A stretch of DNA of 64,000 nucleotides. Origin: Aliishimia sp963721175 (GTDB taxonomy: Bacteria; Pseudomonadota; Alphaproteobacteria; Rhodobacterales; Rhodobacteraceae). The notes beneath the pieces are model-generated. The model saw only the letters and a program-made list of their open reading frames with translations, ran no database searches and was not told the origin of the DNA. This document shows positions 8,088-16,953 of the stretch, one piece after another. The position numbers and the translations under genes are program-made. The DNA lies in NCBI GenBank assembly GCA_963721175.1, contig CAVRIG010000019.1, positions 23,979-87,978 of the forward strand, read 5' to 3'. Each line of letters begins with the position of its first letter. Position 1 is the first letter of the stretch.

Positions 8088-9140
8088 TCAAGATCGCTCG
8101 GGCGGACCGGGCCCGAACGAAAGCGCCGACGGCAGCGCAATGACGCCAGCGAGGGCGATGGCCACCGCGAGTGCCGCAAAGCCGCTCAAGCCGATGATCG
8201 CGGCGCCGAAAACGCCCCCGAGCGCGAAACCGGCAAGGTAGTTGGCCATCCGCGCCCCGGCCTCCGTCGGGTGTCCGCTGCCAAGATACAGCGGGAAGAA
8301 CAGGAAGAGGAAGAACCCGTTGACCAGGATCGACACGCCGATCACCCAAGGCGCCGTTGCGGCATAGGTGACGGCTCCGCTGCCCGCCGCGGCCATCATG
8401 GCAAGCGGCAGGCTGCGCAGGCGCGCGTGCGGTGGCAATCGCGCTGCAAGAGCCGAGCCGGCGGCAGAGGTCACGAGGCCGCCGGCCAGCCAACCGCCGA
8501 TCGACCCGAGTCCGCGCAGATCCGCGTAGGCTTCGAGAAATGTCCAATAGGCTCCCATCGCGACGAAAAACACGGAAAATCCGATGCCACGCAGGTTCGG
8601 ACGGGCAGATCCGAATATCTCGCGCATTTTTGGAGGCGACGGGTGCAGCGTGACCGCGCTGACCGCCTGCAGGACACTCAGCGCGGCCAGGAGTGGCAGC
8701 ATGGACGCGGGGCCGGCCACCAGGATCGCCAGCGACGCGATCAGGGCGAGGGCAAGCGTGTCGCCAATCGTCCGCGCCGGATCGCGGACCGCAAGCAGCG
8801 CGGACAAGGCGACCCCAAGCACAACGCCGAACGCCAGTCCGAAGATGACGACGGCTAGCAACACCGCGCCCGGAGCGGTGGCATCGGTCAAAACCGCAAG
8901 AACCGGCAGCAGGGCTACAGCAAGGGCGGAGGCCCGCAGGACCGATTTGTGGTAGACGCCACCGCCGAAAACACATCCGGCCGCCGCGGCCAGCAGAACA
9001 CCGCTTGCCAAGAGACCGGGCAAGGTTTCGCCCCCGCCCGCCTTTTCGGCCAGCGCGACCAGCCAGATCGGCATGGTGTTGATCAGCACGCTGCCGAATG
9101 CCAGCGTGGCCGCCGACCTGACCGGGGTGTCCTGCTGCAT
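8088..9140 (-). CDS. Major facilitator superfamily transporter
   Basis: A 350-residue, strongly hydrophobic protein with about 10-12 membrane segments. The N-terminus (MQQDTPVRSAATLAFGSVLI) leads straight into helix 1, and a charged loop in the middle (PSPPKMREIFGSARPNL) separates two halves, as in MFS proteins. The C-terminus (SFGPGPPERS) is short. No substrate-specific motif is recognised. It is separated from its neighbours by a decayed region on one side and 432 bases without a gene on the other. Confidence 0.75.
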   Translation of the reverse strand: MQQDTPVRSAATLAFGSVLINTMPIWLVALAEKAGGGETLPGLLASGVLLAAAAGCVFGGGVYHKSVLRASALAVALLPVLAVLTDATAPGAVLLAVVIFGLAFGVVLGVALSALLAVRDPARTIGDTLALALIASLAILVAGPASMLPLLAALSVLQAVSAVTLHPSPPKMREIFGSARPNLRGIGFSVFFVAMGAYWTFLEAYADLRGLGSIGGWLAGGLVTSAAGSALAARLPPHARLRSLPLAMMAAAGSGAVTYAATAPWVIGVSILVNGFFLFLFFPLYLGSGHPTEAGARMANYLAGFALGGVFGAAIIGLSGFAALAVAIALAGVIALPSALSFGPGPPERS

Positions 9141-9572
9141 GGGACCGCTCCTCGTTCCGCGCCTTCGTCACGGTAACGGAAATTGCCGCGGAAATCGCTC
9201 TCGGTGAAAGGGTGCGAATTGCTGATGGAGGTAACCGTTGCCGCAAACCGTCTGATCGGTCAGGCGCAGCGTCGGCGCCCAATCGGATGGGGCGAGAGCG
9301 GTGTTGCCGCCCTCAGAAACACCGGCGTCCGCTTCAGGCGCAAGGTGTCGAGGCGTGCACCCGCCTTCAGCCCCAACCGATAGCAGACTTCATAGGTCAT
9401 TCGCCGCATGCAGGCGGAAAGCTTCGGAGTTGAGCCTCCGCAAAGGGCCACCATGTTCACTTCCGCGGTGCGGTCCGACAGACCGGACTTGTGCTGCGTG
9501 CAGCCGCGCAGGTCACCCCGGGACACCCAATTGATCCGGCTAGAATTGGGCCCGCCGATCATGCGACGGTGT
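9141..9572. other. Intergenic stretch without a recognised gene
   Basis: Between the MFS gene and the DmdA-like gene. Open frames here lack plausible starts, ribosome binding sites or familiar motifs. I see no promoter, repeat or transposase fragment that I can defend. Confidence 0.5.
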
Positions 9573-10682
9573 TCAGATCGGGAGGTCGACGATCCGGCCG
9601 CGGCGGCGCGACCCGTCGCTGACATGCACAGCGACCATCTGGCCTTGGTCCCAATATCCGCGATCGACCATGGCCAGTGACACATTTTCTTCCCACCGCG
9701 GCGACCAGACGGCCGACGTCACCTGTCCGATCCGGTGCCCGTCGGACATCAACGGCCAGGGTGCCGCACAGGTCGGACAGCGACCGCCGTCGAAAACGAC
9801 ACCACGAATGGCGCGTGCGGCACCCTGCCGGGCAATGTGTTCCAGCGCGGTACGGCCGACATACTCGATCGACCCATCCGTCGTGCAGAATTTGCCCAGG
9901 CCGATCTCGAGCGGGTTGTTCTCCCGGGTCATCTCGTTGCCGTAGGACAGCAGCCCGCCCTCGATCCGCTCGATCAGGTTCGGGCAGCCCGGTGCGATGT
10001 CATGGAGCTTGCCCGCGTCCCACACAGCGTCCCAGAGCGCGGTACCCAGGTGGCTGCCTTGAAGGTAGATCTCGAACCCGCCCTGCCGTGAATACCCGGA
10101 CCGGGCAATCAGTTGCCGTGTGCCGTGGAAATCGAACCAGCCAAACTTGAAGAAGCCGATGTCTCGGATAGCGTCGCCGAAGAGGTCGACCATCACCGCT
10201 TCCGCCTTGGGTCCTTGGACGGCAAGCGGCGATACGTCCGGCTCATCTATCCGGACATCGAACCCGCGCCCGAGCGCCAACCCCTTGGCGTAAAGCAATA
10301 CGTCGCTGTCCGCGATGGAGAGCCAGAAACGCTCCTCCGAGAGCTTCAGAAGAACCGGATCGTTGATCAGCCCGGCCGCCTCGTCGGTGATTGGAACATA
10401 GAGGCAATCGCCGATCCTCGCCCGCCCGATATCGCGCGGGGTCATCCACTGCACGAGGCGGGCGGCGTCGGGGCCTTCGATCTGCACCTGCCGCTGGCAG
10501 GAGACATCCCAGATCTGCACGTGCTCCCGCAGGTGCCAGTAGTCCTCCTCGACCGATCGCGCATAGGCCTTTGGCAGGAGCATGTGATTGACGACGGAAT
10601 AACCGCGAACGCCGGCGGCCTCGACACGCTCGGTATAGGGCGTGCGGCGCAGACGGCGGGAGAAGTTCAGACCACCGGTCAT
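9573..10682 (-). CDS. DmdA/GcvT-like tetrahydrofolate-dependent demethylase
   Basis: A 369-residue aminomethyltransferase-fold protein. It matches, as I remember it, the dimethylsulfoniopropionate demethylase branch closely: RRTPYTERVEAAGVRGYSV, VNHMLLP, EEDYWHLREHVQIWDVSCQR, PDAARLVQWMTPRDI, SPLAVQGPKAEAV, ARSGYSRQGGFEIYL and LLSYGNEMTRENNP. DmdA proteins are about 365-370 residues, the same length. These enzymes move a methyl group from a sulfonium or amine to THF. Whether the substrate is DMSP or another methylated compound cannot be told from sequence. The gene starts the minus-strand block that also contains an MttB methyltransferase. Confidence 0.75.
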   Translation of the reverse strand: MTGGLNFSRRLRRTPYTERVEAAGVRGYSVVNHMLLPKAYARSVEEDYWHLREHVQIWDVSCQRQVQIEGPDAARLVQWMTPRDIGRARIGDCLYVPITDEAAGLINDPVLLKLSEERFWLSIADSDVLLYAKGLALGRGFDVRIDEPDVSPLAVQGPKAEAVMVDLFGDAIRDIGFFKFGWFDFHGTRQLIARSGYSRQGGFEIYLQGSHLGTALWDAVWDAGKLHDIAPGCPNLIERIEGGLLSYGNEMTRENNPLEIGLGKFCTTDGSIEYVGRTALEHIARQGAARAIRGVVFDGGRCPTCAAPWPLMSDGHRIGQVTSAVWSPRWEENVSLAMVDRGYWDQGQMVAVHVSDGSRRRGRIVDLPI

Positions 10683-10686
10683 CGGT

Positions 10687-11043
10687 TCACTCCGGGGCGG
10701 ACCACCATGTGGAAGCGGCGTTGGGGGAAAGGATCACCGGCAGGTGATAGCGGGAGTCCGGGTCGGGCAACTTAAAGCGAAAAACGATTTCTTCCATGAG
10801 CTGCGCGGCTTCGCGCAGGCCACGGTACCCGGCCCAGTAGCGGCCAATGGCAAAGCTGACCTCATAAAGGTCGGAGGCGCCGGCGCCGGTCAGGTCGACC
10901 GGATGCGACAGCCGGCCAGCATCATCCGTCTCGACGTCGAACAGCACCGCGCCCGTCGCCAGGTTGACAACGCGCACACCGACGCCCCCGGCATGGCTGC
11001 CATCGGCACCGTTCAGGGTATGGGTGGAGAACGTCGCGGTCAT
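10687..11043 (-). CDS. Transthyretin / 5-hydroxyisourate hydrolase-like protein
   Basis: A 118-residue protein with the transthyretin fold: FSTHTLNGADGSHAGGVGVR at the N-terminus, a central YEVSFAIGRYWAG, and RYHLPVILSPNAAS near the end. True HIU hydrolases of ureide catabolism end in the tetrapeptide YRGS. Here the tail is TWWSAPE, so the active site is altered and hydroxyisourate may not be the substrate. It lies 4 bases upstream of the DmdA-like gene and overlaps the ThDP enzyme stop by 4 bases, so the three are co-transcribed and probably act on one compound. Confidence 0.7.
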   Translation of the reverse strand: MTATFSTHTLNGADGSHAGGVGVRVVNLATGAVLFDVETDDAGRLSHPVDLTGAGASDLYEVSFAIGRYWAGYRGLREAAQLMEEIVFRFKLPDPDSRYHLPVILSPNAASTWWSAPE

Positions 11044-12771
11044 TCGATGGAGGCCTTGTCACGCTTGTCCGACGTCGCGGCCACGATCGGGCTGATCACG
11101 CCGCGGCATTTCACGTTGATGCAGGCGGTCTTTCCCGACGCCTGGGCCCGCGCCAGGGCCGGTGCCAGTTCGGCGCGTTTCGTCACAAGTTCGCCATGCC
11201 CGCCGAGCCCCTCGAACATGGCATGGAACGGAATGTCGCGGAAATCGGTGGCGAAGTGCTTGCCCGAGGCGAACAGCCTTTCCTGCTGCTGGCTGATGCA
11301 GTCCAGCCCGCCATTGTTGTCGACGACCACGGTGATCGGCAGCCTTTCCTGGAACGCCGCTTCGATCGACAACCCGCCGGACAGGAACGCCCCGTCGCCG
11401 GTGATCAGCACGACATTGCGATCGGGATGCGTGGCCTTGGCCGACAGCGCGAAGCTGACGCCGACGCCCAGCAGAGAGTAGTTGCCGGGATGCAGGATGC
11501 CGCCCAGACGCCGTCCCCTTGCGCCCACGATGTTGACGGCGATCTCGGACCAGAAATGCGTGTTGCCGCCATCGAAGACCAGCCAGTCGCCGTCCGCCAT
11601 CGCCTCCTGCACGTCGATCGACAGTTGCAGCGGATGCATCTTGGTGCCTTCGGCCTCGTCGCACCGGGTTTCCTCGGCGATATGGGCCGACCACTCGGCG
11701 ACCCAGTCCGCCCGCCGCTGCACCTGCAGGTCGAACCAGTCGGGCCATGTCCGCCCGACGCCGGACAACGCCTCGAGAAAGGCCGCCGGGTCGGACAACA
11801 GAACTTCATCCGCGGCACGATTGTATTCCAGTTCCTCGTGGCTTCCGTTCACGCAGACCAGGGTCTGGCCTGCCGGGAAGAACGGCGGGTTGCCGAAGTT
11901 CATCTGGTTGTCCAGCCGGCCGCCGATCATCAGGACCAGATCCGCCTCCTGGATGGCCGGTTTCGAGGGATGGTACTGGTGGAAATCGGCCAATCCCATC
12001 ATCCCCTCGCAGTCATCTCCGAGAAGCTTCGTGTGATAGGGCACGTTGAAGATCGGGATACGAAGCGCGGTTGCCACTTCGGCAAGCTTGCTCTCGCCTT
12101 GCGACCACCAGATGCCGTGGCCGCCGATGATGACCGGTCGCTCGGCCTGCTTCACGAGGTCCAGAACCCGCGTCAGCGCCACCGGGTCGGGCCAGGCGCG
12201 CGGCAGCGGGCGCGCGTCGCGCCGGAACGGACGCTCTTCGCGGCCTGCGTCCTCGGGAAAGGACGAGAACATGATATCGACCGGCAGCGACAGGTGCACC
12301 GGCCCCGGATAACCGGTGGTCGCGGCCGTCCATGCGCGGTCGACGAATTCGCCGATCCGGGACCCGTCGGTGATCTGCGCGGAGTACTTGCACAAGGGCG
12401 CGGCGATGGCGACATCGTCGATCTCCTTGAACCCGCCCGCACCCTGGCGCTTCAGTGTGGAGGAGCCGGTGACGAAGATGACCGGGCTGCGTTCGCCCAT
12501 CGCCTCCAGCATCGCGGGCACGGCATTGGCGAAACCTTCGGGGCCGACAAGGCAGATCGCGGGCTTGCGGGTGATGCGTGCATGCCCGTCGGCAAGGTGG
12601 CCGGCCACCTGTTCGTGCGGGCAGTTGATCACCGGCATCTGGCATTCCATGAAGCCCTTCCAGCGCGGGATTGCAGAACCCTCCGGCCAGCGTGAAGACA
12701 TGCTCGGCGCCTTTCTCCTTCAGTGCGCGCGCCAACAGTGCTCCCCCCCTCAGTTTCGCATCTGTCGCCAT
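11040..12771 (-). pseudogene. Thiamine-diphosphate enzyme (acetolactate synthase-like), one frameshift
   Basis: A full-length ThDP enzyme of about 577 residues apart from one extra base near 12655. Before it reads GGALLARALKEKGAEHVFTL; after it NCPHEQVAGHLADGHARITR with the catalytic Glu, CLVGPEGFANAVPAM, and the ThDP-binding GDGAFLSGG followed by VVDNNGG. Family members carry out C-C lyase or ligase reactions on 2-oxo acids or acyl-CoA. Removing one base from the GGGCTTC on the minus strand joins the two frames, so this may be a sequencing error rather than a dead gene. Expected to act with the hydroxyacid oxidase immediately upstream. Confidence 0.8.
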
Positions 12772-12795
12772 GAAAAGCCGCCTTGTCCTAAAGTG

Positions 12796-13983
12796 TTATT
12801 GCGCGGCGAGTTTCGAACCCGCCGACTCCCTGCCGTGCAGCGTCGCACCGGTTCCTGCAAGGACGGACCGGTCGACCTGCCGAATGTCCGAGAGACCCAG
12901 CTGCGCCAGCGCAATGTCCAGATCGGTACCGAGACTGTCGAGAAAGGCGTGTAACCCGCGTTCGCCCTCCGCGCCGATGGCGTAGAGGATCGGTCGCCCG
13001 AGCATCACGAAATCGGCGCCGGACGCCAGCGCCCGGACGATGTCTTCACCCTGCCGGACACCGCTGTCGAAGATGAGCGGATAGTTGTGCCCCACGGCTT
13101 CGCGGATCGAGGGAAGGATCGTGATGGCGGCAGGTGCCGCGTCAAGCTGACGCCCGCCATGATTGGACACCCAGACGGCATCTGCCCCGGCATCGCGGAT
13201 GCGAACCGCATCCTCCGCCGACAGGACGCCCTTGATCACGAGCGTGCCGCGCCACGCGGCGCGCAGCCGGTCGAGGAAAGCCCAGTCCGCTCCGGCGCGG
13301 CTCGCGTTCCGGTCAAAGCCGGTGCCCCCTCGGAAATTCGCGGGAGCCGGCGTGCCGTGGCGCAGCGTGGCAAGGGACCAGCGCGGATGCAGCGCGAAGT
13401 CGAGGAACTGGCGGGGACCGATCCGGAACGGCAACGTGAAGCCATTGCGCAGATCCCGCAGACGCCGCGATACCTGCGGGACATCGACCGTCAGGACCAG
13501 CGTCTCGTATCCCGCCCGCGCTGCCCGCTCCGCCATGCCGACCGCGGCCTCTGGCGCGCCCTGAACGTAAAGTTGAAACCAGATGTTGGCGCCCGCCGTG
13601 TCGCGCATGTCTTCCAGCGTCGTGGAGGAGGCGGACGACACGCAAAGCGGGATGTCATGGGCACGCGCGGCGCGTGCCATCATCGCGTCCGCGCCAGGCC
13701 AGACGAGGTTGCACATGCCCATCGGGGAGATGCCGAACGGACGCCCGAAGGGTTGTCCCAATATCTCCGTCGCGAGGGTGCGTTCGGCCGAAGGCGCCAG
13801 AACCCTTGGGTTCAACTCGATTGCGTCGAAGGCATCCGCGTTCCTGCGCGCGGAGGTTTCGCGTCCCGTTGCCCCGTCCACGAAGTCGAAGACCAGCCTC
13901 GGAAGCCGTCGCCGCGCGATGCGGCGGGCGTCGGTCGCGCAGTGAATGTGCGATCGCGGTGCTTTGTCGGGCGAGCCTGCCAT
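12796..13983 (-). CDS. FMN-dependent alpha-hydroxyacid oxidase/dehydrogenase
   Basis: Oxidises an L-2-hydroxyacid to the 2-oxo acid using FMN. The sequence shows the (beta/alpha)8 barrel signatures of the LldD/glycolate oxidase family: FGISPMGMCNLVWPGADAMM, WFQLYVQ, a Lys in LVIKGVLSAEDA, and SNHGGRQLD with the catalytic His and Arg, then FDSGVRQGEDIVRALASGAD for phosphate binding. Starts with MAGSPDK at 13983; an upstream in-frame ATG at 14040 is less likely. Located 25 bases upstream of the ThDP enzyme, so its 2-oxo acid product may be the substrate of that enzyme (inference). Confidence 0.88.
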   Translation of the reverse strand: MAGSPDKAPRSHIHCATDARRIARRRLPRLVFDFVDGATGRETSARRNADAFDAIELNPRVLAPSAERTLATEILGQPFGRPFGISPMGMCNLVWPGADAMMARAARAHDIPLCVSSASSTTLEDMRDTAGANIWFQLYVQGAPEAAVGMAERAARAGYETLVLTVDVPQVSRRLRDLRNGFTLPFRIGPRQFLDFALHPRWSLATLRHGTPAPANFRGGTGFDRNASRAGADWAFLDRLRAAWRGTLVIKGVLSAEDAVRIRDAGADAVWVSNHGGRQLDAAPAAITILPSIREAVGHNYPLIFDSGVRQGEDIVRALASGADFVMLGRPILYAIGAEGERGLHAFLDSLGTDLDIALAQLGLSDIRQVDRSVLAGTGATLHGRESAGSKLAAQ

Positions 13984-14108
13984 GTGGATCGAAGAACCGT
14001 TCGAAATATCCGTTGGCTTCAGTCTACGACCGCAGCTCACATCGGCTCCAATGCATTAATTGGCGCCGGCCATCCGAAAAACCTATGGCGGGGCAGCCGG
14101 CTGCGGCT

Positions 14109-15032
14109 TCAGTGTGTTGCGTAGCGCGCCACCGCCTCCGCCCGATCCCTGATCTGGCGGCCCAGAACCTCGGAAAAGTCGCGGGCGGCGCGCGGCAGCC
14201 GGTCCCGGGCCCGGCAGACGATCGCGATATGATAGCTCAGCGATTGCCGGATCGGTCGGAAGACGACGCCGCCCATGCGGACCGATTGCTCGGCCGAGAA
14301 CGGATCGGCGATCGCCAGCGCACCGGTTTCACGCACGAGCGCCGCCGCGACCGGCAGGTTAGCGGCCGATATCCGCGACCGGGCCTTCAGTTGACGCGAC
14401 AACACCCGGTCGATCCCCATCATCTCGTCCGGATAGGCGTCGCCGGTCGTTATGAACGTTTCCGAGTTGACCATGCATTCAAGGTCGAGCGGCCCATCGC
14501 TGTTGCACAGCGGATGGTCCTCGGGCAGCAGGCAGACATAAGGTGCTGCGATTTCGGTCAGCACATCGAATCCGGCATAAGGTGGCTGGCGGCCGACAAC
14601 GCCCAGGTCCAATTGATGCGACTGAAGCGCGTCGAGGATTGCGGGAGTGTTCCGGCTCTGGATCATGAAACGCACGTCGGAGTAGCGATCATGGATGGTT
14701 CTCACCGCCTTGGGCAGCTCCAGGGTGGCGATGGACTGAATCACGCCGATGGAGATCAGTCCGCCCGTTGTCGTCCGGATTGCCTCTGCCGCTTCCCTAA
14801 GCCGCGAGACCCCGACGAACATCCCGTCGACGGACGCATGGAACCTGTGTGCCTCTTCGGTTGGCGTCAATCCGCGGCCGGTCCGGAGAAACAGCGAGAA
14901 TCCGATGGAATGTTCGAGATCGGCGATCAGCCTGCTGACGCTCGGCTGCGAGATGTGAAGCGCCTCGGCCGCGGCCGTGATCGACCCGCATTGCATCGTG
15001 GCGCGAAAGGCTTCGAGCTGCCGGACGTTCAT
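14109..15032 (-). CDS. LysR-family transcriptional regulator
   Basis: A 307-residue LTTR. The N-terminal helix-turn-helix is MNVRQLEAFRATMQCGSITA then EALHISQPSVSRLIADLE. The C-terminal periplasmic-binding-like domain has the usual SIGVIQSIATLELP start and the LGVVGRQPP hinge. It is on the same strand as the catabolic genes and lies between the hydroxyacid oxidase and the FAH-family hydrolase, so it probably activates this block in response to a pathway intermediate. Confidence 0.9.
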   Translation of the reverse strand: MNVRQLEAFRATMQCGSITAAAEALHISQPSVSRLIADLEHSIGFSLFLRTGRGLTPTEEAHRFHASVDGMFVGVSRLREAAEAIRTTTGGLISIGVIQSIATLELPKAVRTIHDRYSDVRFMIQSRNTPAILDALQSHQLDLGVVGRQPPYAGFDVLTEIAAPYVCLLPEDHPLCNSDGPLDLECMVNSETFITTGDAYPDEMMGIDRVLSRQLKARSRISAANLPVAAALVRETGALAIADPFSAEQSVRMGGVVFRPIRQSLSYHIAIVCRARDRLPRAARDFSEVLGRQIRDRAEAVARYATH

Positions 15033-15140
15033 CTTGTTCCTCGCGTGGGGCGCGAAAACAGAATGCAGCCTTCGTATTCATTTGCAAAGACTATGAATCG
15101 GCCAGGTCGATCACCAGCCGTGTCCCGCAACGCCGGTCGG

Positions 15141-16010
15141 TCAACCCGATGATGGTGCCACCGCGCCGCGGCCCACGCGGTTGACGAGGCAGCCCGCCCC
15201 CGACACCTCGATTTCCAGGACGTCTCCATCTCTGAGGTATCGTGGCGGTACCCGGCTGCCGCCGGATCCTTCGGGAGACCCCATCGCGATGATGTCTCCG
15301 GGCTCGAGCGGACCCAGATGCGAGGCATAGGAGATGACGTCAGGAATCGAAAAGAACATCTCGGTCGCCGGTGCGTGCTGCACGACCTGACCGTTGAGGC
15401 GCGTGGTCACCGTCATCGCGTCGGCCAAGGCGATGTCCTCCGCGGTCACGATCCACGGACCGCACGCGCCGGACCCGGCGAAATTCTTGCCGGCGTGGAC
15501 CGAGTGTTTCTGCCAGCCGCGGACCGAGCCATCGTTGAATGCGGTAAAGCCGGCGATGTGCTCATGTGCCTTGGCCGCCGGGATATGGCGCCCTGGCTTG
15601 CCGACGACCACGGCGATCTCCCCTTCGTAGTCGAAGGTTTCCGCCGCCTCGCCAACGGGTATCTCGAGCGCTTCTCGGTGACCGAGGATCGTGCCCGGCA
15701 GCTTTGCGAACAGGATGATGTTCTCGGGCCTGCCGACAGCCGGGTCGAGCGGATAACGCTTGGGATAGTTGATGCCGACGCAGATCACGCGGGCGGCATC
15801 GGGCACCGGCGGCAGGAAGGTGACGGCGTCGAAGGGCAGACCTGCCTGCCGGGGCGCATCGGCGGCCAGCGCGTCGAGGAGTCGGGCTGCGAGAACAGCG
15901 CGCAAGGACGGGAAGCGCGCACGGAATTCCGGTGAGGCCGGATGCAGGAGGTCTCCTTGAACGACGCCGAAGCTCGATTGACCTTCGATACGGAAACTCG
16001 CGATCTTCAT
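15141..16010 (-). CDS. Fumarylacetoacetate hydrolase-family protein
   Basis: A 289-residue FAH-fold protein of the type that hydrolyses or decarboxylates acylpyruvates and catechol-pathway products. Visible landmarks: ICVGINYPKRYP at the domain start, the metal-binding FDYEGEIAVVVGKPGRHIP, TAFNDGSVRGWQKHSVHAGKNF split by a loop, and LEPGDIIAMGSPEG. The C-terminal region ends with GRGAVAPSSG. It lies 10 bases downstream of the ketopantoate-reductase-like gene, implying one transcript. The substrate is unknown. Confidence 0.85.
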   Translation of the reverse strand: MKIASFRIEGQSSFGVVQGDLLHPASPEFRARFPSLRAVLAARLLDALAADAPRQAGLPFDAVTFLPPVPDAARVICVGINYPKRYPLDPAVGRPENIILFAKLPGTILGHREALEIPVGEAAETFDYEGEIAVVVGKPGRHIPAAKAHEHIAGFTAFNDGSVRGWQKHSVHAGKNFAGSGACGPWIVTAEDIALADAMTVTTRLNGQVVQHAPATEMFFSIPDVISYASHLGPLEPGDIIAMGSPEGSGGSRVPPRYLRDGDVLEIEVSGAGCLVNRVGRGAVAPSSG

Positions 16011-16020
16011 GCCTTGGCCC

Positions 16021-16953
16021 TCACTGCCCGGCCTTGCCGAAATCCGCCTCGCGCGCCCGGATCACGGCGGTCAGGGTTTCGTTGTAAGGTGCCGTCAACC
16101 CGTGCCGGGCGGCAACGACCGGCACCATTCCGTTGATCGCGTCGATTTCCGAAAGCTTGCCCATCCGGTGATCCAGCGCGAGTGACGGGCGCGCGTCGGG
16201 CATCGATTGACCGAAAGCGGTGACATAGGCGATGGCGTCGTCAAAACTGAAACGCACACCTTCGGCAAGGCCCGCGGCGTAGGCCTCCCGGGTGCACCCC
16301 ATCGCGATGGCCCAGAGATCGGTCTCCCCCATGAGGTCTCCCAGCGTCCGGTCGAACACGGCGCAGGGGGCCGAGAAGGTAACGTTGCACAGGAATTTTT
16401 CCCAGATCAGCTGCTTGATGTCCGGAAACGCTCTGACATCGAAACCGGCGCCGCGCCAGAGTGAGGCCAACCGCTCCAGCCGATCGGTCACACCGCCGCC
16501 GACCTCGCCCAAGCGGATCAGCTTCATCGCGTTGTGGTGGGCATGACCTGGCCCTTTCATCGATGCCCCGAATCCATCGGCGACGCCAAGCACGACATTG
16601 TCGGTAGCCACATGCGCCGCGACCCGTTCCGCGGCGCCGAGCCCGTTCTGTATCGTCAGGATCATCGCGTCGCCGGCAAGGGCGGAGATGGAACGGGCAG
16701 CCTCGCCGACTGCGCCCGCCTTTGTGGCGAGGATGAAAAGATCCGCCCCGTGTGTCTCCGCCGCGTCGGCCGTGCCATGAATGCCGCGCACGACGCGGTC
16801 GCCGCTGGCCCCCGACAGACGCAGACCGTCGCGATTGATCGCCGCGACATGATCCTGCCACGGATCGACGGCGATGACCTCGTGTCCGGCTTCCGCAAAA
16901 AGAGCCGCATAGATCGAGCCCATCGCACCGACGCCGATGATGGCGATCTTCAC
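16021..16953 (-). CDS. Ketopantoate reductase-like (ApbA/PanE family) dehydrogenase
   Basis: A 310-residue NAD(P)-dependent 2-oxo/2-hydroxyacid oxidoreductase. It starts with a Rossmann motif (MKIAIIGVGAMGSIYAALFA), has the family TIQNGLGAAE loop and the catalytic-Lys region (IKQLIWEKFLCNV). The start codon overlaps the stop of mttB as ATGA, so the two are translationally coupled. In this setting a catabolic reductase is likelier than pantothenate synthesis; inference only. Confidence 0.82.
   Translation of the reverse strand: MKIAIIGVGAMGSIYAALFAEAGHEVIAVDPWQDHVAAINRDGLRLSGASGDRVVRGIHGTADAAETHGADLFILATKAGAVGEAARSISALAGDAMILTIQNGLGAAERVAAHVATDNVVLGVADGFGASMKGPGHAHHNAMKLIRLGEVGGGVTDRLERLASLWRGAGFDVRAFPDIKQLIWEKFLCNVTFSAPCAVFDRTLGDLMGETDLWAIAMGCTREAYAAGLAEGVRFSFDDAIAYVTAFGQSMPDARPSLALDHRMGKLSEIDAINGMVPVVAARHGLTAPYNETLTAVIRAREADFGKAGQ

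Noticed and set aside
7925..8125. Plus-strand fragment AWFHAELGDLKQAREEAATM resembling a TPR tail of an adenylate cyclase-type protein
   Set aside because: Too short, with an internal stop and overlapping the DctM remnant; suggestive only.
9825..9838. CCTGCCGGGCAATG, identical to the right end of palindromic insertion copy 3
   Set aside because: It lies within a continuous, conserved part of the DmdA-like protein (EHIARQGAA) with no hairpin core or left end; chance match.
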